A stretch of 64,000 nt of DNA, taken from positions 50,879-114,878 of the forward strand of contig CAADTP010000006.1 in NCBI GenBank assembly GCA_900751995.1, given 5' to 3'. The translations under genes and the position numbers were made by a program. This DNA is from Lachnospiraceae bacterium (lineage in GTDB: Bacteria > Bacillota > Clostridia > Lachnospirales > Lachnospiraceae). Shown here in pieces: positions 8,920 through 18,542 of the stretch. The notes beneath the pieces were generated by a model, which did no database searches, was not told where the DNA came from, and saw only the letters and a list, made by a program, of their open reading frames with translations. The stretch's first letter is position 1. Each line of letters opens with the position of its first letter.

Positions 8920-11900
8920 ATGGCGGAGTTGAATTTAGATTATTATACGGCGAAGGATCATTATTCCGATGGGGATATCGAGGAAACACTTCTGAAAATG
9001 GCACAGGAAGGCAAATCTTTTGAAGACCTACCGGAGGAAGAGGTGAGTTTTCCAATGGTCTACCATTTTTCAGGGCTGCGGGAGAATATCTTAAGCTGGT
9101 ATCCTCTGAAAAAGGCGGATTCCGTTCTGGAGATCGGAGCCGGATGCGGAGCCATTACCGGAATGCTTTGCCGCAAGGCCGGTCATGTGACTTCCGTGGA
9201 GCTTTCCAAACGTCGGGCAGATATCAATTATGCGAGAAACAGGGATAAGGAAAATCTGACGATCATGGTTGGAAACCTGAATGACATGACTTTTCCGGAA
9301 AAATTCGACTATGTGGTAGTAAACGGTGTGCTGGAGTATGCCATGAGCTTTACCGAGGGAAAAACTCCTTACGAGACATTTCTTCAGCGTATGGGCGCTT
9401 ATCTGAAGCCGGAGGGAAGACTTCTGATCGCCATTGAGAACAGACTGGGATTGAAGTACTTTGCCGGAGCACCGGAGGATCACACAGATCTTCACTTTTT
9501 CGGGATCAATGGATATCCGGGAAATCAGTCTGTGCGCACCTTTTCCAAGAATGAACTGGGAGAGCTGCTGGAAAACAGCGGCTTTCCTTTTCTGCGCTTT
9601 TACTACCCGTATCCGGATTACAAATTTCCGACAGAGATTTTTACAGATGAGAGCCTTTATACCAATTCCTACGGAAGAAGCTATCCTGTATACACAGATA
9701 AGACAGCAGATCTTTTTGCAGAAAGTGAAGGCGTAAAGGCCTTCGAAAAAGAGAAGATCCTGGACAGCTTTGTGAATTCTTTTCTTGTGGAGGCAGGACG
9801 TACCAAGAATCAGGACCCGGAGGAAATCCTTTATGTGAAGCTGAACCAGGAGCGAAAAGAAAAGTTTCGTCTTCTGACCAGGATCGTCCGGGAGAACGGA
9901 GAGGTCCGTGCGGAAAAAGAAGCTATGGTGCCCCAGGCTGAGAAATTTGTGGAAAAACTGGAAAAAACCGGAACAGAGAGTACCGGATCCGATAAATACA
10001 AGAATCTTCCCTGCAGGGCAGAAAACGGAAAGATTTCTTATCCGCTCCTTACTGGAAAAACTCTTCACCAGGAAATCGCAGAGCTTGCCCAGAAAGAAGA
10101 TCTTGAAGAGATCAAGGCCCTTCTTAAAAAATTCTATCAGGAATTTTTCGGGGCTCGTCAGGCTGTGGATTACAGGACCGGAGAGTTCCGTGAGGTATTT
10201 GGTGATCATCCGGGAAGAGAGGATTACGAATGTGTCTGCCCGGCCAATGTGGACCTGATCTGCAGCAACATCTTTATGGGAGAAAAGGAAAATCAGATCA
10301 TAGATTATGAGTGGATGTTTGATTTCCCTGTGCCTGTGAATTTTATCATGTGGCGCCTGATCCATGAACTGTATACACATGTTTCTGAGCTGCCGCGGTT
10401 ATGTCATGAGGATGAGATGATGGCGGAGTTTGACATCAGCTATACAGACTATGAGATATTTATGGATTGGACCATGCATTTCGTCTATGAGTATGTGGGC
10501 TGCGGTTCTCTGATCCCGTTTGAACAGAAAAAAGTGCCGGTTTCCGTAACAGAGCTGGTGAACAGAGAAAGAGAAAAGCACCAGATGCACAGCAAGATGT
10601 ACTATGATCTTGGTGAGGGATTCTGTGAAGAGCATACACTTTATGCAGAGGGAAAACTTTCCGGAAACCGTTTCCGGGTAGAGTTTGCGCTTTCCGGTAT
10701 CAAAGGAATACGAAATCTCCGCTGGAATCCCGCAAACGGTCATTTCCTGAAAGTGAGGATAGAGCGTCTGGATTGCGGATGCAGCGCGGAGCTTGTGCCT
10801 CAGGGTGTCCATATGAAAGTGGATAACAGTACCACTGCGTTTTTTACCACCGATGGCTTTTATCTTATCGATGTTACGCACCCGGAAAATGTGGACAGGA
10901 TCGTAATAGAGGGAAAACTTGACTGCCTTGAGCTTCCGGATGTGGAAAAGCTTCTGGCCTTTGAAAAAGAGCGTGAAGTACGAAGAGAACAGGAGCGTGT
11001 CAGAAAAGAGGCTGAACGTGCCGCAAAGCAGGCAGCAGAGGAAGCAGCACGTGCGCAGGAAGAGGCCCTTCGTCATCCAGGCAAAAAAGCGCAGGTAAAG
11101 AAACTGGTCAAAAAGGTTCTTCGTTATCATACAGAGCCGGCAGCAGTGATGGGAGTGGAGACAACTCCTACCTGTATGGGCAGTGTTGATTTCTTCCATT
11201 ATGAGAATGGCACCTTAAATGCCATTGGCTGGGCCTTTGATCCGACATTTGCGTCTATGGGACAGCCAAGGATCGCATTTTATCAGGGAACACAGAAGCT
11301 TCAGGAGGCTTCCTGTACTACGATCTACCGTACGGATGTGGCTAATGCCATTGGAAATCCGGATGCGGAAAGTGCCGGATTTTCTTTCCTGGCAACGGTT
11401 CTTGCGCCGGCAGAGACTTCTGTTTTCCTGGAATACGGAACCGCAGCGGATACCGGAAGATTCCTTATCGGAAAGATCCCGGGAACCAGGGATCAGAAAG
11501 AGCTTCTGGTATACGCGATCGAAGATCCGAAGAGTATCGGAAATCTCCGCCATTTCAAACAGCGTCATGTACGCAGCACAAGAAAGGCATATCCACAGGC
11601 AGTCTATCAGCAGAAGGTGGATGTGATCGTGCCGGTTTACAACGGACTGGAGTATTTTGATGCCTTGTTTTCCGGAATTGAAAAGACAAAGGTTCCATAT
11701 CGTCTGATCCTCGTAAATGATAAGAGCCCGGATCCTGAGGTAGGAAACTATCTGGAAAAATATGCCGCAGAGCATGACAATGTGGTACTTCTTAATAATG
11801 AGACCAATATGGGCTTTCTTCCGTCTGTAAACCGTGGATTAAAGATGGCGGAAAATCATGTGGCTCTTGTAAATACAGATGTGGAGGTTCCGGAAGAGTG

Positions 11901-14559
11901 GCTGGAGCGCCTGATGCTTCCGATCTTTGCAAAGGAAAATGTTGCAACCACTACACCGTTTACCACCTGCGGAACCATCTGCAGCTTCCCGGATTTCTGC
12001 CGGGATAACAAACTGTTTGAGGGAATGCCGCTGTGGGAGATCGATGATGAATTCCGCATGATCCGTCCGCAGTATCCGGCTATGCCTACCGGTGTGGGCT
12101 TCTGCATGGGTATGAACCTGAAAGCAATCCAGGAGGTTGGCCTTCTGGATGAGGAGAATTTCGGAAAAGGCTACGGTGAGGAGAATGACTGGTGCCAGCG
12201 TGCCATAGCTGCAGGCTATGAGAACGTGCATGTGGATAACCTGTTTGTATATCACAAGCATGGTGGAAGCTTCCCGTCTGAGGAAAAGCAGAGACTTCTG
12301 AAAGAGCACAGTGAGGCGCTGCTCCGCAAGCATCCGGATTACAACAAGGATACTGCGGATTACTGCAGAAGAGACCCGCTTCGTCCGGTAAGACTCTACG
12401 TGGAAATGAAGCTTCTCAACAGGAAGCTGGATGTGCCTACCATTGTGGCCTTTGACCATGATCTTGGCGGCGGTGCAACGGCTTATCTTGTGGAGAAAAG
12501 ACGTCTGGCTCTGCGGGAGGGATACCGTTTTGTGACCATCCGCTATAATATCGTAAGCAATCGTTTTTACTTTACGTATCAGTATAAGCAGTATGAGATG
12601 GAATTTTTTGCAAATGATCTGGAAACTGCCCTTGGTGAGCTGATGCGTGTGGATGAGATCTGGATCAACGAGCTTGTGACCTATCAGAATCTTTACGGAA
12701 CCCTGGAACGTATCCTGCGTCTTAAGAGAGAGCAGGGGGCGAAGCTCCTTATGCTTCTTCATGATTTCTTTGCCCTTTGCCCGGCAGTGAATCTGATCGA
12801 TGCAGAAGGAAAATACTGTGGTGTTCCATCCTGTGAGGTCTGCGATAAATGTATTCCGGATAACCGCAGCAATGCCTGCACAGAATACGGAACCGGAACG
12901 CTCTGGCGTACAAAATTCCGGGAATTTCTGTCAAACTGTGATGAGATCCGTGCATTTTCCGATGATACGGCAAGGCTGTTCAAGCGTGCTTATCCGGATG
13001 TATACAATCTCCATGTGATCCCGCATGCACCCCATTACCTTCCGGCAGTGAAAAAAAATAAAAAAACCACAGAGACCTTTAACATTGGTCTTATCGGCGT
13101 ACTCTGCTACAAAAAAGGCCTGGAGGTTGTGAAGGCGCTTGCAGGATATATCGAAGAGAATGAACTGAATATCCGTCTGAGACTGATCGGTACTTCCGAC
13201 GAAGAGATCGAAAGTCCGGTATTTTCCCAGACAGGAAGATATACAAGAGAGGAGATCCCAAGACTTACCCTGGAGCAGGATATTGATATGTTCCTGATCC
13301 CGTCCGTATGGCCGGAGACATTCTCCTACACAACCTCGGAGATCATTTCCATGGGATTTCCGGTAGCGGTACTTCCGGTAGGTGCACCTGTAGAACGTGT
13401 GAAACGCTATGCCAAGGGCCTTGTTCTGAAAGATGAGAAGCCGGAGAATATTGTGGAAGAGATGATTTCTCTGTGGAAAACTCTCGGCGAAAGTGAGCTC
13501 CCTGTGGAAAAACGCAGGCTTCTTTTTGTAGGAGAGGAGATTTCCTTTGCCTCCAGATATCGTGTGGAGCATTTCCGGGAGCAGCTGATCCTTAAAGGCT
13601 ATGCATCGAAGTTTATCCAGATAGATCAGGCAGAGCAGGAAAAGATCGAGGAATATACAGCGATCGTGATGTACCGCTGCAGCAAGCTGATGGAAGCAGA
13701 ACTGCTTGCCAACCGGGCGAAAGCAGCCGGAATCCCTGTTTACTATGATGTGGATGACCTAGTATTTAATTACGAAAAAATTTCCGGGCTGCATTTCCTG
13801 AAGGGAAGCGAGTACAGTGACTTCCGCACAACTACAGACCGTATCCGCGGATGTATGGGATTCTGCGACGGATATTTTACATCTACGGAGACACTGGCAG
13901 GAGAGATCCGGGAAGAATTTCCGGAAAAACCGGTGGTGATCAACCGCAACTGTATGAGTATGGAGATGGAGATCCTGTCTCACGAGGCTGTGGAGCAGAC
14001 AGACAAGGCTAAAGACCGGATCTATATCGGATATTTAAGTGGTTCCAAAACCCATGATCAGGATTTTGCCCAGGTGGAGGCAGCACTTCTGGAGGTGATG
14101 GAGCGCCACCCGGAGGTTTACCTGAAGTTGGTGGGTGTGCTGGATGAATCCGGAATGGAGCCGGTGCAGAACCGCATCGAGAAGCTTCCGTTTATGGACT
14201 GGAGACAGCTGCCTGCCGTGATCGCAGGACTTGATATCAATCTGATGCCGCTAGAGAACAGCCTGTTCCACTGGTGCAAATCCGAGAATAAGTGGACAGA
14301 GGCTGCCCTTGTAAAGGTTCCGAGTGTCATGAGCCGTAACTGTGAGATGGAATACGTGGTCGAAAACGGAAAAGATGGCTGGATGTGCACCACAAAAGAA
14401 GAGTGGGTCAATGCCCTGGAAGCTCTGGTTACTGATGAGAAGGCCAGAAAAGCCATGGGTGAGGCCGCACATCAGAAGGTTATGGAACATTACCTTACAG
14501 TAAATACCGGAAAGGATGCAATGGAGGAATTGTTATGCAGCGAGAGCTATACGAAGTAG
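8920..14559 (+). CDS. Giant methyltransferase / kinase-like / multi-glycosyltransferase synthase
   Basis: An 1879-residue multidomain protein. Residues about 60-230 are a SAM methyltransferase (VLEIGAGCGAITGM at 69). Residues about 300-510 look like a kinase fold: a hinge-like YPLLTGKTL, the catalytic-loop pattern D445-x4-N450, and D462-Y-E in the DFG position. A beta-rich part and a short charged helix rich in Glu, Arg and Ala (about 681-731) follow. After a second beta module (about 750-880) comes a GT2 domain (about 900-1115, VIVPVYNGLEYF, NTDVEVPEEW), a GT4-like domain (about 1170-1500) and a second GT4-like domain (about 1531-1879, DVDDLVFNY). It starts 14 bases after wzt and overlaps the next gene. 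The first half parallels the chain terminator WbdD; the second half would polymerise. Domain limits are approximate. Confidence 0.85.
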   Translation: MAELNLDYYTAKDHYSDGDIEETLLKMAQEGKSFEDLPEEEVSFPMVYHFSGLRENILSWYPLKKADSVLEIGAGCGAITGMLCRKAGHVTSVELSKRRADINYARNRDKENLTIMVGNLNDMTFPEKFDYVVVNGVLEYAMSFTEGKTPYETFLQRMGAYLKPEGRLLIAIENRLGLKYFAGAPEDHTDLHFFGINGYPGNQSVRTFSKNELGELLENSGFPFLRFYYPYPDYKFPTEIFTDESLYTNSYGRSYPVYTDKTADLFAESEGVKAFEKEKILDSFVNSFLVEAGRTKNQDPEEILYVKLNQERKEKFRLLTRIVRENGEVRAEKEAMVPQAEKFVEKLEKTGTESTGSDKYKNLPCRAENGKISYPLLTGKTLHQEIAELAQKEDLEEIKALLKKFYQEFFGARQAVDYRTGEFREVFGDHPGREDYECVCPANVDLICSNIFMGEKENQIIDYEWMFDFPVPVNFIMWRLIHELYTHVSELPRLCHEDEMMAEFDISYTDYEIFMDWTMHFVYEYVGCGSLIPFEQKKVPVSVTELVNREREKHQMHSKMYYDLGEGFCEEHTLYAEGKLSGNRFRVEFALSGIKGIRNLRWNPANGHFLKVRIERLDCGCSAELVPQGVHMKVDNSTTAFFTTDGFYLIDVTHPENVDRIVIEGKLDCLELPDVEKLLAFEKEREVRREQERVRKEAERAAKQAAEEAARAQEEALRHPGKKAQVKKLVKKVLRYHTEPAAVMGVETTPTCMGSVDFFHYENGTLNAIGWAFDPTFASMGQPRIAFYQGTQKLQEASCTTIYRTDVANAIGNPDAESAGFSFLATVLAPAETSVFLEYGTAADTGRFLIGKIPGTRDQKELLVYAIEDPKSIGNLRHFKQRHVRSTRKAYPQAVYQQKVDVIVPVYNGLEYFDALFSGIEKTKVPYRLILVNDKSPDPEVGNYLEKYAAEHDNVVLLNNETNMGFLPSVNRGLKMAENHVALVNTDVEVPEEWLERLMLPIFAKENVATTTPFTTCGTICSFPDFCRDNKLFEGMPLWEIDDEFRMIRPQYPAMPTGVGFCMGMNLKAIQEVGLLDEENFGKGYGEENDWCQRAIAAGYENVHVDNLFVYHKHGGSFPSEEKQRLLKEHSEALLRKHPDYNKDTADYCRRDPLRPVRLYVEMKLLNRKLDVPTIVAFDHDLGGGATAYLVEKRRLALREGYRFVTIRYNIVSNRFYFTYQYKQYEMEFFANDLETALGELMRVDEIWINELVTYQNLYGTLERILRLKREQGAKLLMLLHDFFALCPAVNLIDAEGKYCGVPSCEVCDKCIPDNRSNACTEYGTGTLWRTKFREFLSNCDEIRAFSDDTARLFKRAYPDVYNLHVIPHAPHYLPAVKKNKKTTETFNIGLIGVLCYKKGLEVVKALAGYIEENELNIRLRLIGTSDEEIESPVFSQTGRYTREEIPRLTLEQDIDMFLIPSVWPETFSYTTSEIISMGFPVAVLPVGAPVERVKRYAKGLVLKDEKPENIVEEMISLWKTLGESELPVEKRRLLFVGEEISFASRYRVEHFREQLILKGYASKFIQIDQAEQEKIEEYTAIVMYRCSKLMEAELLANRAKAAGIPVYYDVDDLVFNYEKISGLHFLKGSEYSDFRTTTDRIRGCMGFCDGYFTSTETLAGEIREEFPEKPVVINRNCMSMEMEILSHEAVEQTDKAKDRIYIGYLSGSKTHDQDFAQVEAALLEVMERHPEVYLKLVGVLDESGMEPVQNRIEKLPFMDWRQLPAVIAGLDINLMPLENSLFHWCKSENKWTEAALVKVPSVMSRNCEMEYVVENGKDGWMCTTKEEWVNALEALVTDEKARKAMGEAAHQKVMEHYLTVNTGKDAMEELLCSESYTK

Positions 14560-16982
14560 AAAAGGACAGGTTTGACCTGAAGGACAGTTCTCTGTATCAC
14601 CTTCAGGGAACCTGGCCGAAGGATCATAAGCCGGAAGCCGTTCTTGACGGGGAAAAGCTTCCGGCAGCCATCAGTGCCCAGGAGCGTGTCAGCGCCCTGG
14701 AGCGCTTTAAGGATCTGGATCTGGTAAACGGAGAACGTGTGCAGATGGAAATCTGCCTGCCGGATCTGGAGGGCAAAAAGAAGCTTGTTGTTTATGCGGT
14801 AAAGGGTGAAAAACGTATCCGGTGGTTTTCTGTTCCTGCAGCACAGCTTTACAGGAAACAGGGAAAACCGCAGTACTTTATTGAGAGCATCGAGGTGGAA
14901 GCCGGGGAAAAGATCTGCCGTGTCCGTGGCTGGGCAGCCTTTAACAGCCCCCTGACCATACGCCTGGAGGATCGCAGCCGGAAGGAAATCCCCTGCGAGA
15001 TCACCAGACTGAAACGTGTGGATGTACAAAATCAGTACCAGGAAACAGAGATCGATGAGAAGAGCGGTTTTTTCTTTGAATTCCATTATGACAGTGTGAA
15101 GGAATTCTACATTGTATTTGAGGCAGGCAATGTGCGGACGCTTCGTCTGGTACATCTGCAGCCACAGAAGCGCCTTGCGGAGAAAGCTGCGGTATATTTC
15201 CGTAAGGGAAGCCGTTACATGAAGCTTCACGGGGCAGCAGCCCTTACCGGAAAGGTATTTGGAAAGGTGCTGGACCGTAAAAACCGTCCGGTGGATTATT
15301 CCAAATGGATCGTGAAGCATCTGCCGGACAAGGCAGAGCTTGCAGAAGAAAGAAAAACGAAATTTTCCAGGAATCCAAAATTCAGTATTGTGATCCCGCT
15401 TTACAAAACACCGGAAAAATATCTCCAGCAGCTGGTAGATTCCATAGAAGCCCAGACCTACGGGAACTGGGAACTCTGTCTTTCCGACGGAAGCGGAGCA
15501 GATTCTCCTCTTACCGATTATCTGAACAGGCTGGAAAAAAGTGATGACAGGATCCGTGTGATTCGCAACGACCAGGCACTTCAGATCGCAGAGAATACTA
15601 ATGCGGCCATGAAAGCGGCAACAGGAGATTATATCGTATTTGCAGATCATGATGATGAGCTGACGCCGGACGCTCTGTTCCGGTGTGTGAAAGCGCTGAA
15701 TGAGGATCCGGAGCTTAAGGTTCTGTATTCCGATGAAGATAAGATGTCCATGGACGGGCACAAATTCTTTCAACCGCATTTCAAACCGGACTTCAATATT
15801 GATCTTTTGTGTACAGTAAACTACATCTGTCATCTTTTTGTCGTAAAAAAAGAGATCGTGGATCAGATCGGAATGCTGAAAAAGGAATTTGACGGTGCAC
15901 AGGATTATGATTTTGTGTTCCGCTGTGTGGAAGCTGCGGGAAGAGAGCAGATCCATCATATCCCCAGGATCCTTTATCACTGGAGATGCCATGAGGATTC
16001 CACAGCAGAGAATCCGGAAAGCAAAATGTATGCCTTTGATGCAGGAGCACGTGCCATCAAGGCTCATTATGACAGGCTCGGAGTTCCGGTGGAAATCGAA
16101 AAAGGTGAATATCTTGGACTTTACCGTACAAAATTCCTCTGGGAGGAAAAAACGCTGATCTCCATCATCATCCCAAACAAGGATCACATCGATGATCTGA
16201 AGAGATGTATTGATTCCATCGAAGAAAAGGCAACTTACCGCAATTATGAGTATGTGATCGTGGAGAACAACAGTACGGAGGATGAGACCTTTGCTTACTA
16301 TAAAGAGCTAGAAGCATCCAATCCGAAAGCCCATGTGGTGTACTGGGATGGTATTTTCAACTATTCTGCCATCAATAATTTCGGAGCTGCTCATGCTAAG
16401 GGTGACTATCTGCTTCTTCTCAACAATGATACGGAGATCATCAGCCCGGACTGTCTGGAGCAGCTTTTGGGATACTGTATGAGACCGGATGTGGGAGCTG
16501 TAGGAGCGCGGCTCTATTATGAGGATGATACCGTGCAGCATGCAGGAGTAGTCGTTGGCTTCGGCGGCATTGCGGGACACTGCTTTGTGCAGCAGAAGAG
16601 AGACGCTACCGGATACTGCCACAGGATCATCTGTGCCCAGGATTACAGCGCGGTAACCGCAGCCTGCATGATGGTGAAGCGTGAGGCCTTTGATAAGGTT
16701 CACGGATTAAGTGAGGAATTTCAGGTTGCCTTTAATGACATAGATTTCTGCCTCCGTCTGGGAAAAGCCGGATATCTGGTTGTATACAATCCTTATGCGG
16801 AGCTTTATCACTATGAATCCAAATCCAGAGGTCTTGAGGATACACCGGAGAAGGTGGCAAGATTTAACCGCGAGATCGCTTCCTTTGAGAAGCACTGGCC
16901 GGAGATCCTCCGTGACGGAGATCCTTACTATAATCCGAATCTTACACTGGAGAGCCAGGATTTTTCTCTGAAGCGGATATAG
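14535..16982 (+). CDS. Tandem GT2 glycosyltransferase (rhamnan-type)
   Basis: An 815-residue cytoplasmic protein with an N-terminal beta-rich region containing RGWAAFNSP (about 130-225) and two GT2 domains: the first from about 282 (FSIVIPLYKTPEKYL, DHDDELTPDAL), the second from about 541 (ISIIIPNKDHIDDL, LLLNNDTEIISPD). It ends with the conserved FNDIDFCLRLGKAGY and HYESKSRG segments. The start ATG at 14535 has GGAGG 8 bases upstream and overlaps the giant synthase by 25 bases. Two catalytic domains suggest it adds two linkages of the repeating unit. Residues 282-815 are clearly paralogous to the protein at 19972-21831. Confidence 0.9.
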   Translation: MQRELYEVEKDRFDLKDSSLYHLQGTWPKDHKPEAVLDGEKLPAAISAQERVSALERFKDLDLVNGERVQMEICLPDLEGKKKLVVYAVKGEKRIRWFSVPAAQLYRKQGKPQYFIESIEVEAGEKICRVRGWAAFNSPLTIRLEDRSRKEIPCEITRLKRVDVQNQYQETEIDEKSGFFFEFHYDSVKEFYIVFEAGNVRTLRLVHLQPQKRLAEKAAVYFRKGSRYMKLHGAAALTGKVFGKVLDRKNRPVDYSKWIVKHLPDKAELAEERKTKFSRNPKFSIVIPLYKTPEKYLQQLVDSIEAQTYGNWELCLSDGSGADSPLTDYLNRLEKSDDRIRVIRNDQALQIAENTNAAMKAATGDYIVFADHDDELTPDALFRCVKALNEDPELKVLYSDEDKMSMDGHKFFQPHFKPDFNIDLLCTVNYICHLFVVKKEIVDQIGMLKKEFDGAQDYDFVFRCVEAAGREQIHHIPRILYHWRCHEDSTAENPESKMYAFDAGARAIKAHYDRLGVPVEIEKGEYLGLYRTKFLWEEKTLISIIIPNKDHIDDLKRCIDSIEEKATYRNYEYVIVENNSTEDETFAYYKELEASNPKAHVVYWDGIFNYSAINNFGAAHAKGDYLLLLNNDTEIISPDCLEQLLGYCMRPDVGAVGARLYYEDDTVQHAGVVVGFGGIAGHCFVQQKRDATGYCHRIICAQDYSAVTAACMMVKREAFDKVHGLSEEFQVAFNDIDFCLRLGKAGYLVVYNPYAELYHYESKSRGLEDTPEKVARFNREIASFEKHWPEILRDGDPYYNPNLTLESQDFSLKRI

Positions 16983-16993
16983 GAGGTTATATT

Positions 16994-18433
16994 TTGGAAA
17001 AGAAAAAAATCTGGAAGGATGAGAGAGTTCAGGCAGGGGTTCTTGTCCTGGCAGCATTTCTGCTCCTGACTGCATGGGCGTTTATGCAGCCCCTGGGGGC
17101 AGGCCCCGATGAAAAAATGCGCTACATGGTGGCACAGTATCTTCATGAGCATCCGGGAAAGCTGCCTCTTGGAGATGAGCCAACCATCCGTGATGCGACA
17201 TGGGGGATTTCCTATGCCTATTATCCGATCCTTTCCTATATGGTATCTGCTGTATTTATGGGGATCGCAGGTTTGTTCCATGCATCTGCAGACGGATTAC
17301 TCCATGCGGCGAGGATGGCAGATGTGCTCTTTGTGACTGGAGCGGTATATTTTGTGGTGAAAGCATCCGGAAAGCTTTTTCCGAAAGAGGGAAGATGGCT
17401 GTTTGCCGCACTGGCAGGCTTTATGCCGCAGGCATTGTTTCTGGGAACTTATGTAAACACGGATTCCCTGGCGCTTTTATCCATGGCGATGATCCTGTAT
17501 TCCTGGTCCTGTTATCTGGAAGCGAGAGACTGGAGCTTCAGAAATTCGATCCTTCTGGCTGTTGGAATGGCAGTCTGTGCACTGTCCTACTATAATGCCT
17601 ACGGATGGATCTTATGCAGCTTTCTGTTTTTTTGCCTGACAGTCCTTCTGTGCAGGGAAGAGCCGGTAAAACAGAGAGTTGCATTTCTGTTCCGGAGAGG
17701 GATCGTGATCGCGGCAGTAACCCTTGCTTTATGCGGCTGGTGGTTTATACGAAATGCCGTTCTCTATGACGGAGATCTTATCGGAAGAAAAGCCTGTGCA
17801 CAGTGTGCGGAAAAATATGCGGCTGTTGATTACAGACCGTCCAGATACCCTACACCGGAGAAGCTGAACTGGTCATGGAAGGATATCCTTCTGTATCAGG
17901 ACCCGGGCTGGCAGCATAACTGGCTGCTGACAGTTCTGGTAAGCTTTATCGGAACCTTTGGCCTGATGCAGATCTATATGCCTTATAGTGTGAGCAAGGC
18001 ATATTTCCTGTTCTTTGGAATGGGTGGGATCGGTATTTTGACCATGCTGGGAATATTTTATCCGAAGAAACGTACTGTGGTAAAAGAACGAAAAGCAGCA
18101 GGAAGTGAAAAGCTGAAGATAAAAACAATAACCGTGTACGATAAATGGGACAGAAAAGGGATCTTTCATCTGCTGCTGATCCTTCTGATCCTGATCCCTG
18201 TGGGTCTGTTTATGTATTATGTATATTATAGTGACAACCAGGCACAGGGACGTTATATCATGCCGGCACTGTATCCGGCCATGTATTTTGTGACAGCCGG
18301 CTGGAATCGTCTGCTTGAGCGTTTTGTAAAAAAGGAAAATATCAGAATGTGGATATACCGGGTCCTGACAGCACTTCTGGCTGCTTCGCCGTTTTTATGC
18401 TATATCTTCCTGGTAGTTCCGTTTTATGGCTGA
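16994..18433 (+). CDS. DUF2142-family polytopic membrane protein, putative GT-C transferase
   Basis: A 479-residue protein with about ten predicted membrane helices. The first helix is followed by GAGPDEKMRYMVAQYL, the acidic signature of the DUF2142 family, placed in an external loop as in GT-C transferases that take sugars from lipid-linked donors. The start is TTG at 16994 with a perfect AGGAGG that overlaps the stop of the previous gene and lies 7 bases upstream. It ends the long plus-strand locus just before a bidirectional terminator. A role in decorating the polymer outside the cell with the product of the ArnC-like enzyme is an inference from context. Confidence 0.75.
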   Translation: MEKKKIWKDERVQAGVLVLAAFLLLTAWAFMQPLGAGPDEKMRYMVAQYLHEHPGKLPLGDEPTIRDATWGISYAYYPILSYMVSAVFMGIAGLFHASADGLLHAARMADVLFVTGAVYFVVKASGKLFPKEGRWLFAALAGFMPQALFLGTYVNTDSLALLSMAMILYSWSCYLEARDWSFRNSILLAVGMAVCALSYYNAYGWILCSFLFFCLTVLLCREEPVKQRVAFLFRRGIVIAAVTLALCGWWFIRNAVLYDGDLIGRKACAQCAEKYAAVDYRPSRYPTPEKLNWSWKDILLYQDPGWQHNWLLTVLVSFIGTFGLMQIYMPYSVSKAYFLFFGMGGIGILTMLGIFYPKKRTVVKERKAAGSEKLKIKTITVYDKWDRKGIFHLLLILLILIPVGLFMYYVYYSDNQAQGRYIMPALYPAMYFVTAGWNRLLERFVKKENIRMWIYRVLTALLAASPFLCYIFLVVPFYG

Positions 18434-18455
18434 CACCCCGATGGGTGAGATGGCA

Positions 18456-18511
18456 GAAAAAAATCCCTTCTATGTATCCGGATATGACCGGTACATAGGA
18501 GGGATTTTTTA
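18456..18511. terminator. Bidirectional terminator between convergent genes
   Basis: Arms AAAAAATCCC and GGGATTTTTT are extended inward by a nearly perfect stem (CTATGTA pairing with TACATAG, then CCGG with CCGG). A-tracts and T-tracts flank both sides, so it can end transcription of both the DUF2142 gene and the minus-strand carboxypeptidase-like gene. Confidence 0.85.
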
Positions 18512-18542
18512 ATTCTGAAGTATATCCGCCTGGGGACCAAGA

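Noticed and set aside
14547..16187. A long minus-strand frame opposite the tandem GT2 gene
   Set aside because: Composition is antisense-like, no ribosome site, and the plus-strand gene shows clear GT2 motifs throughout.
1..18433. Complete dTDP-rhamnose operon
   Set aside because: Only rmlC is present; rmlA, rmlB and rmlD were looked for and not found in the window.
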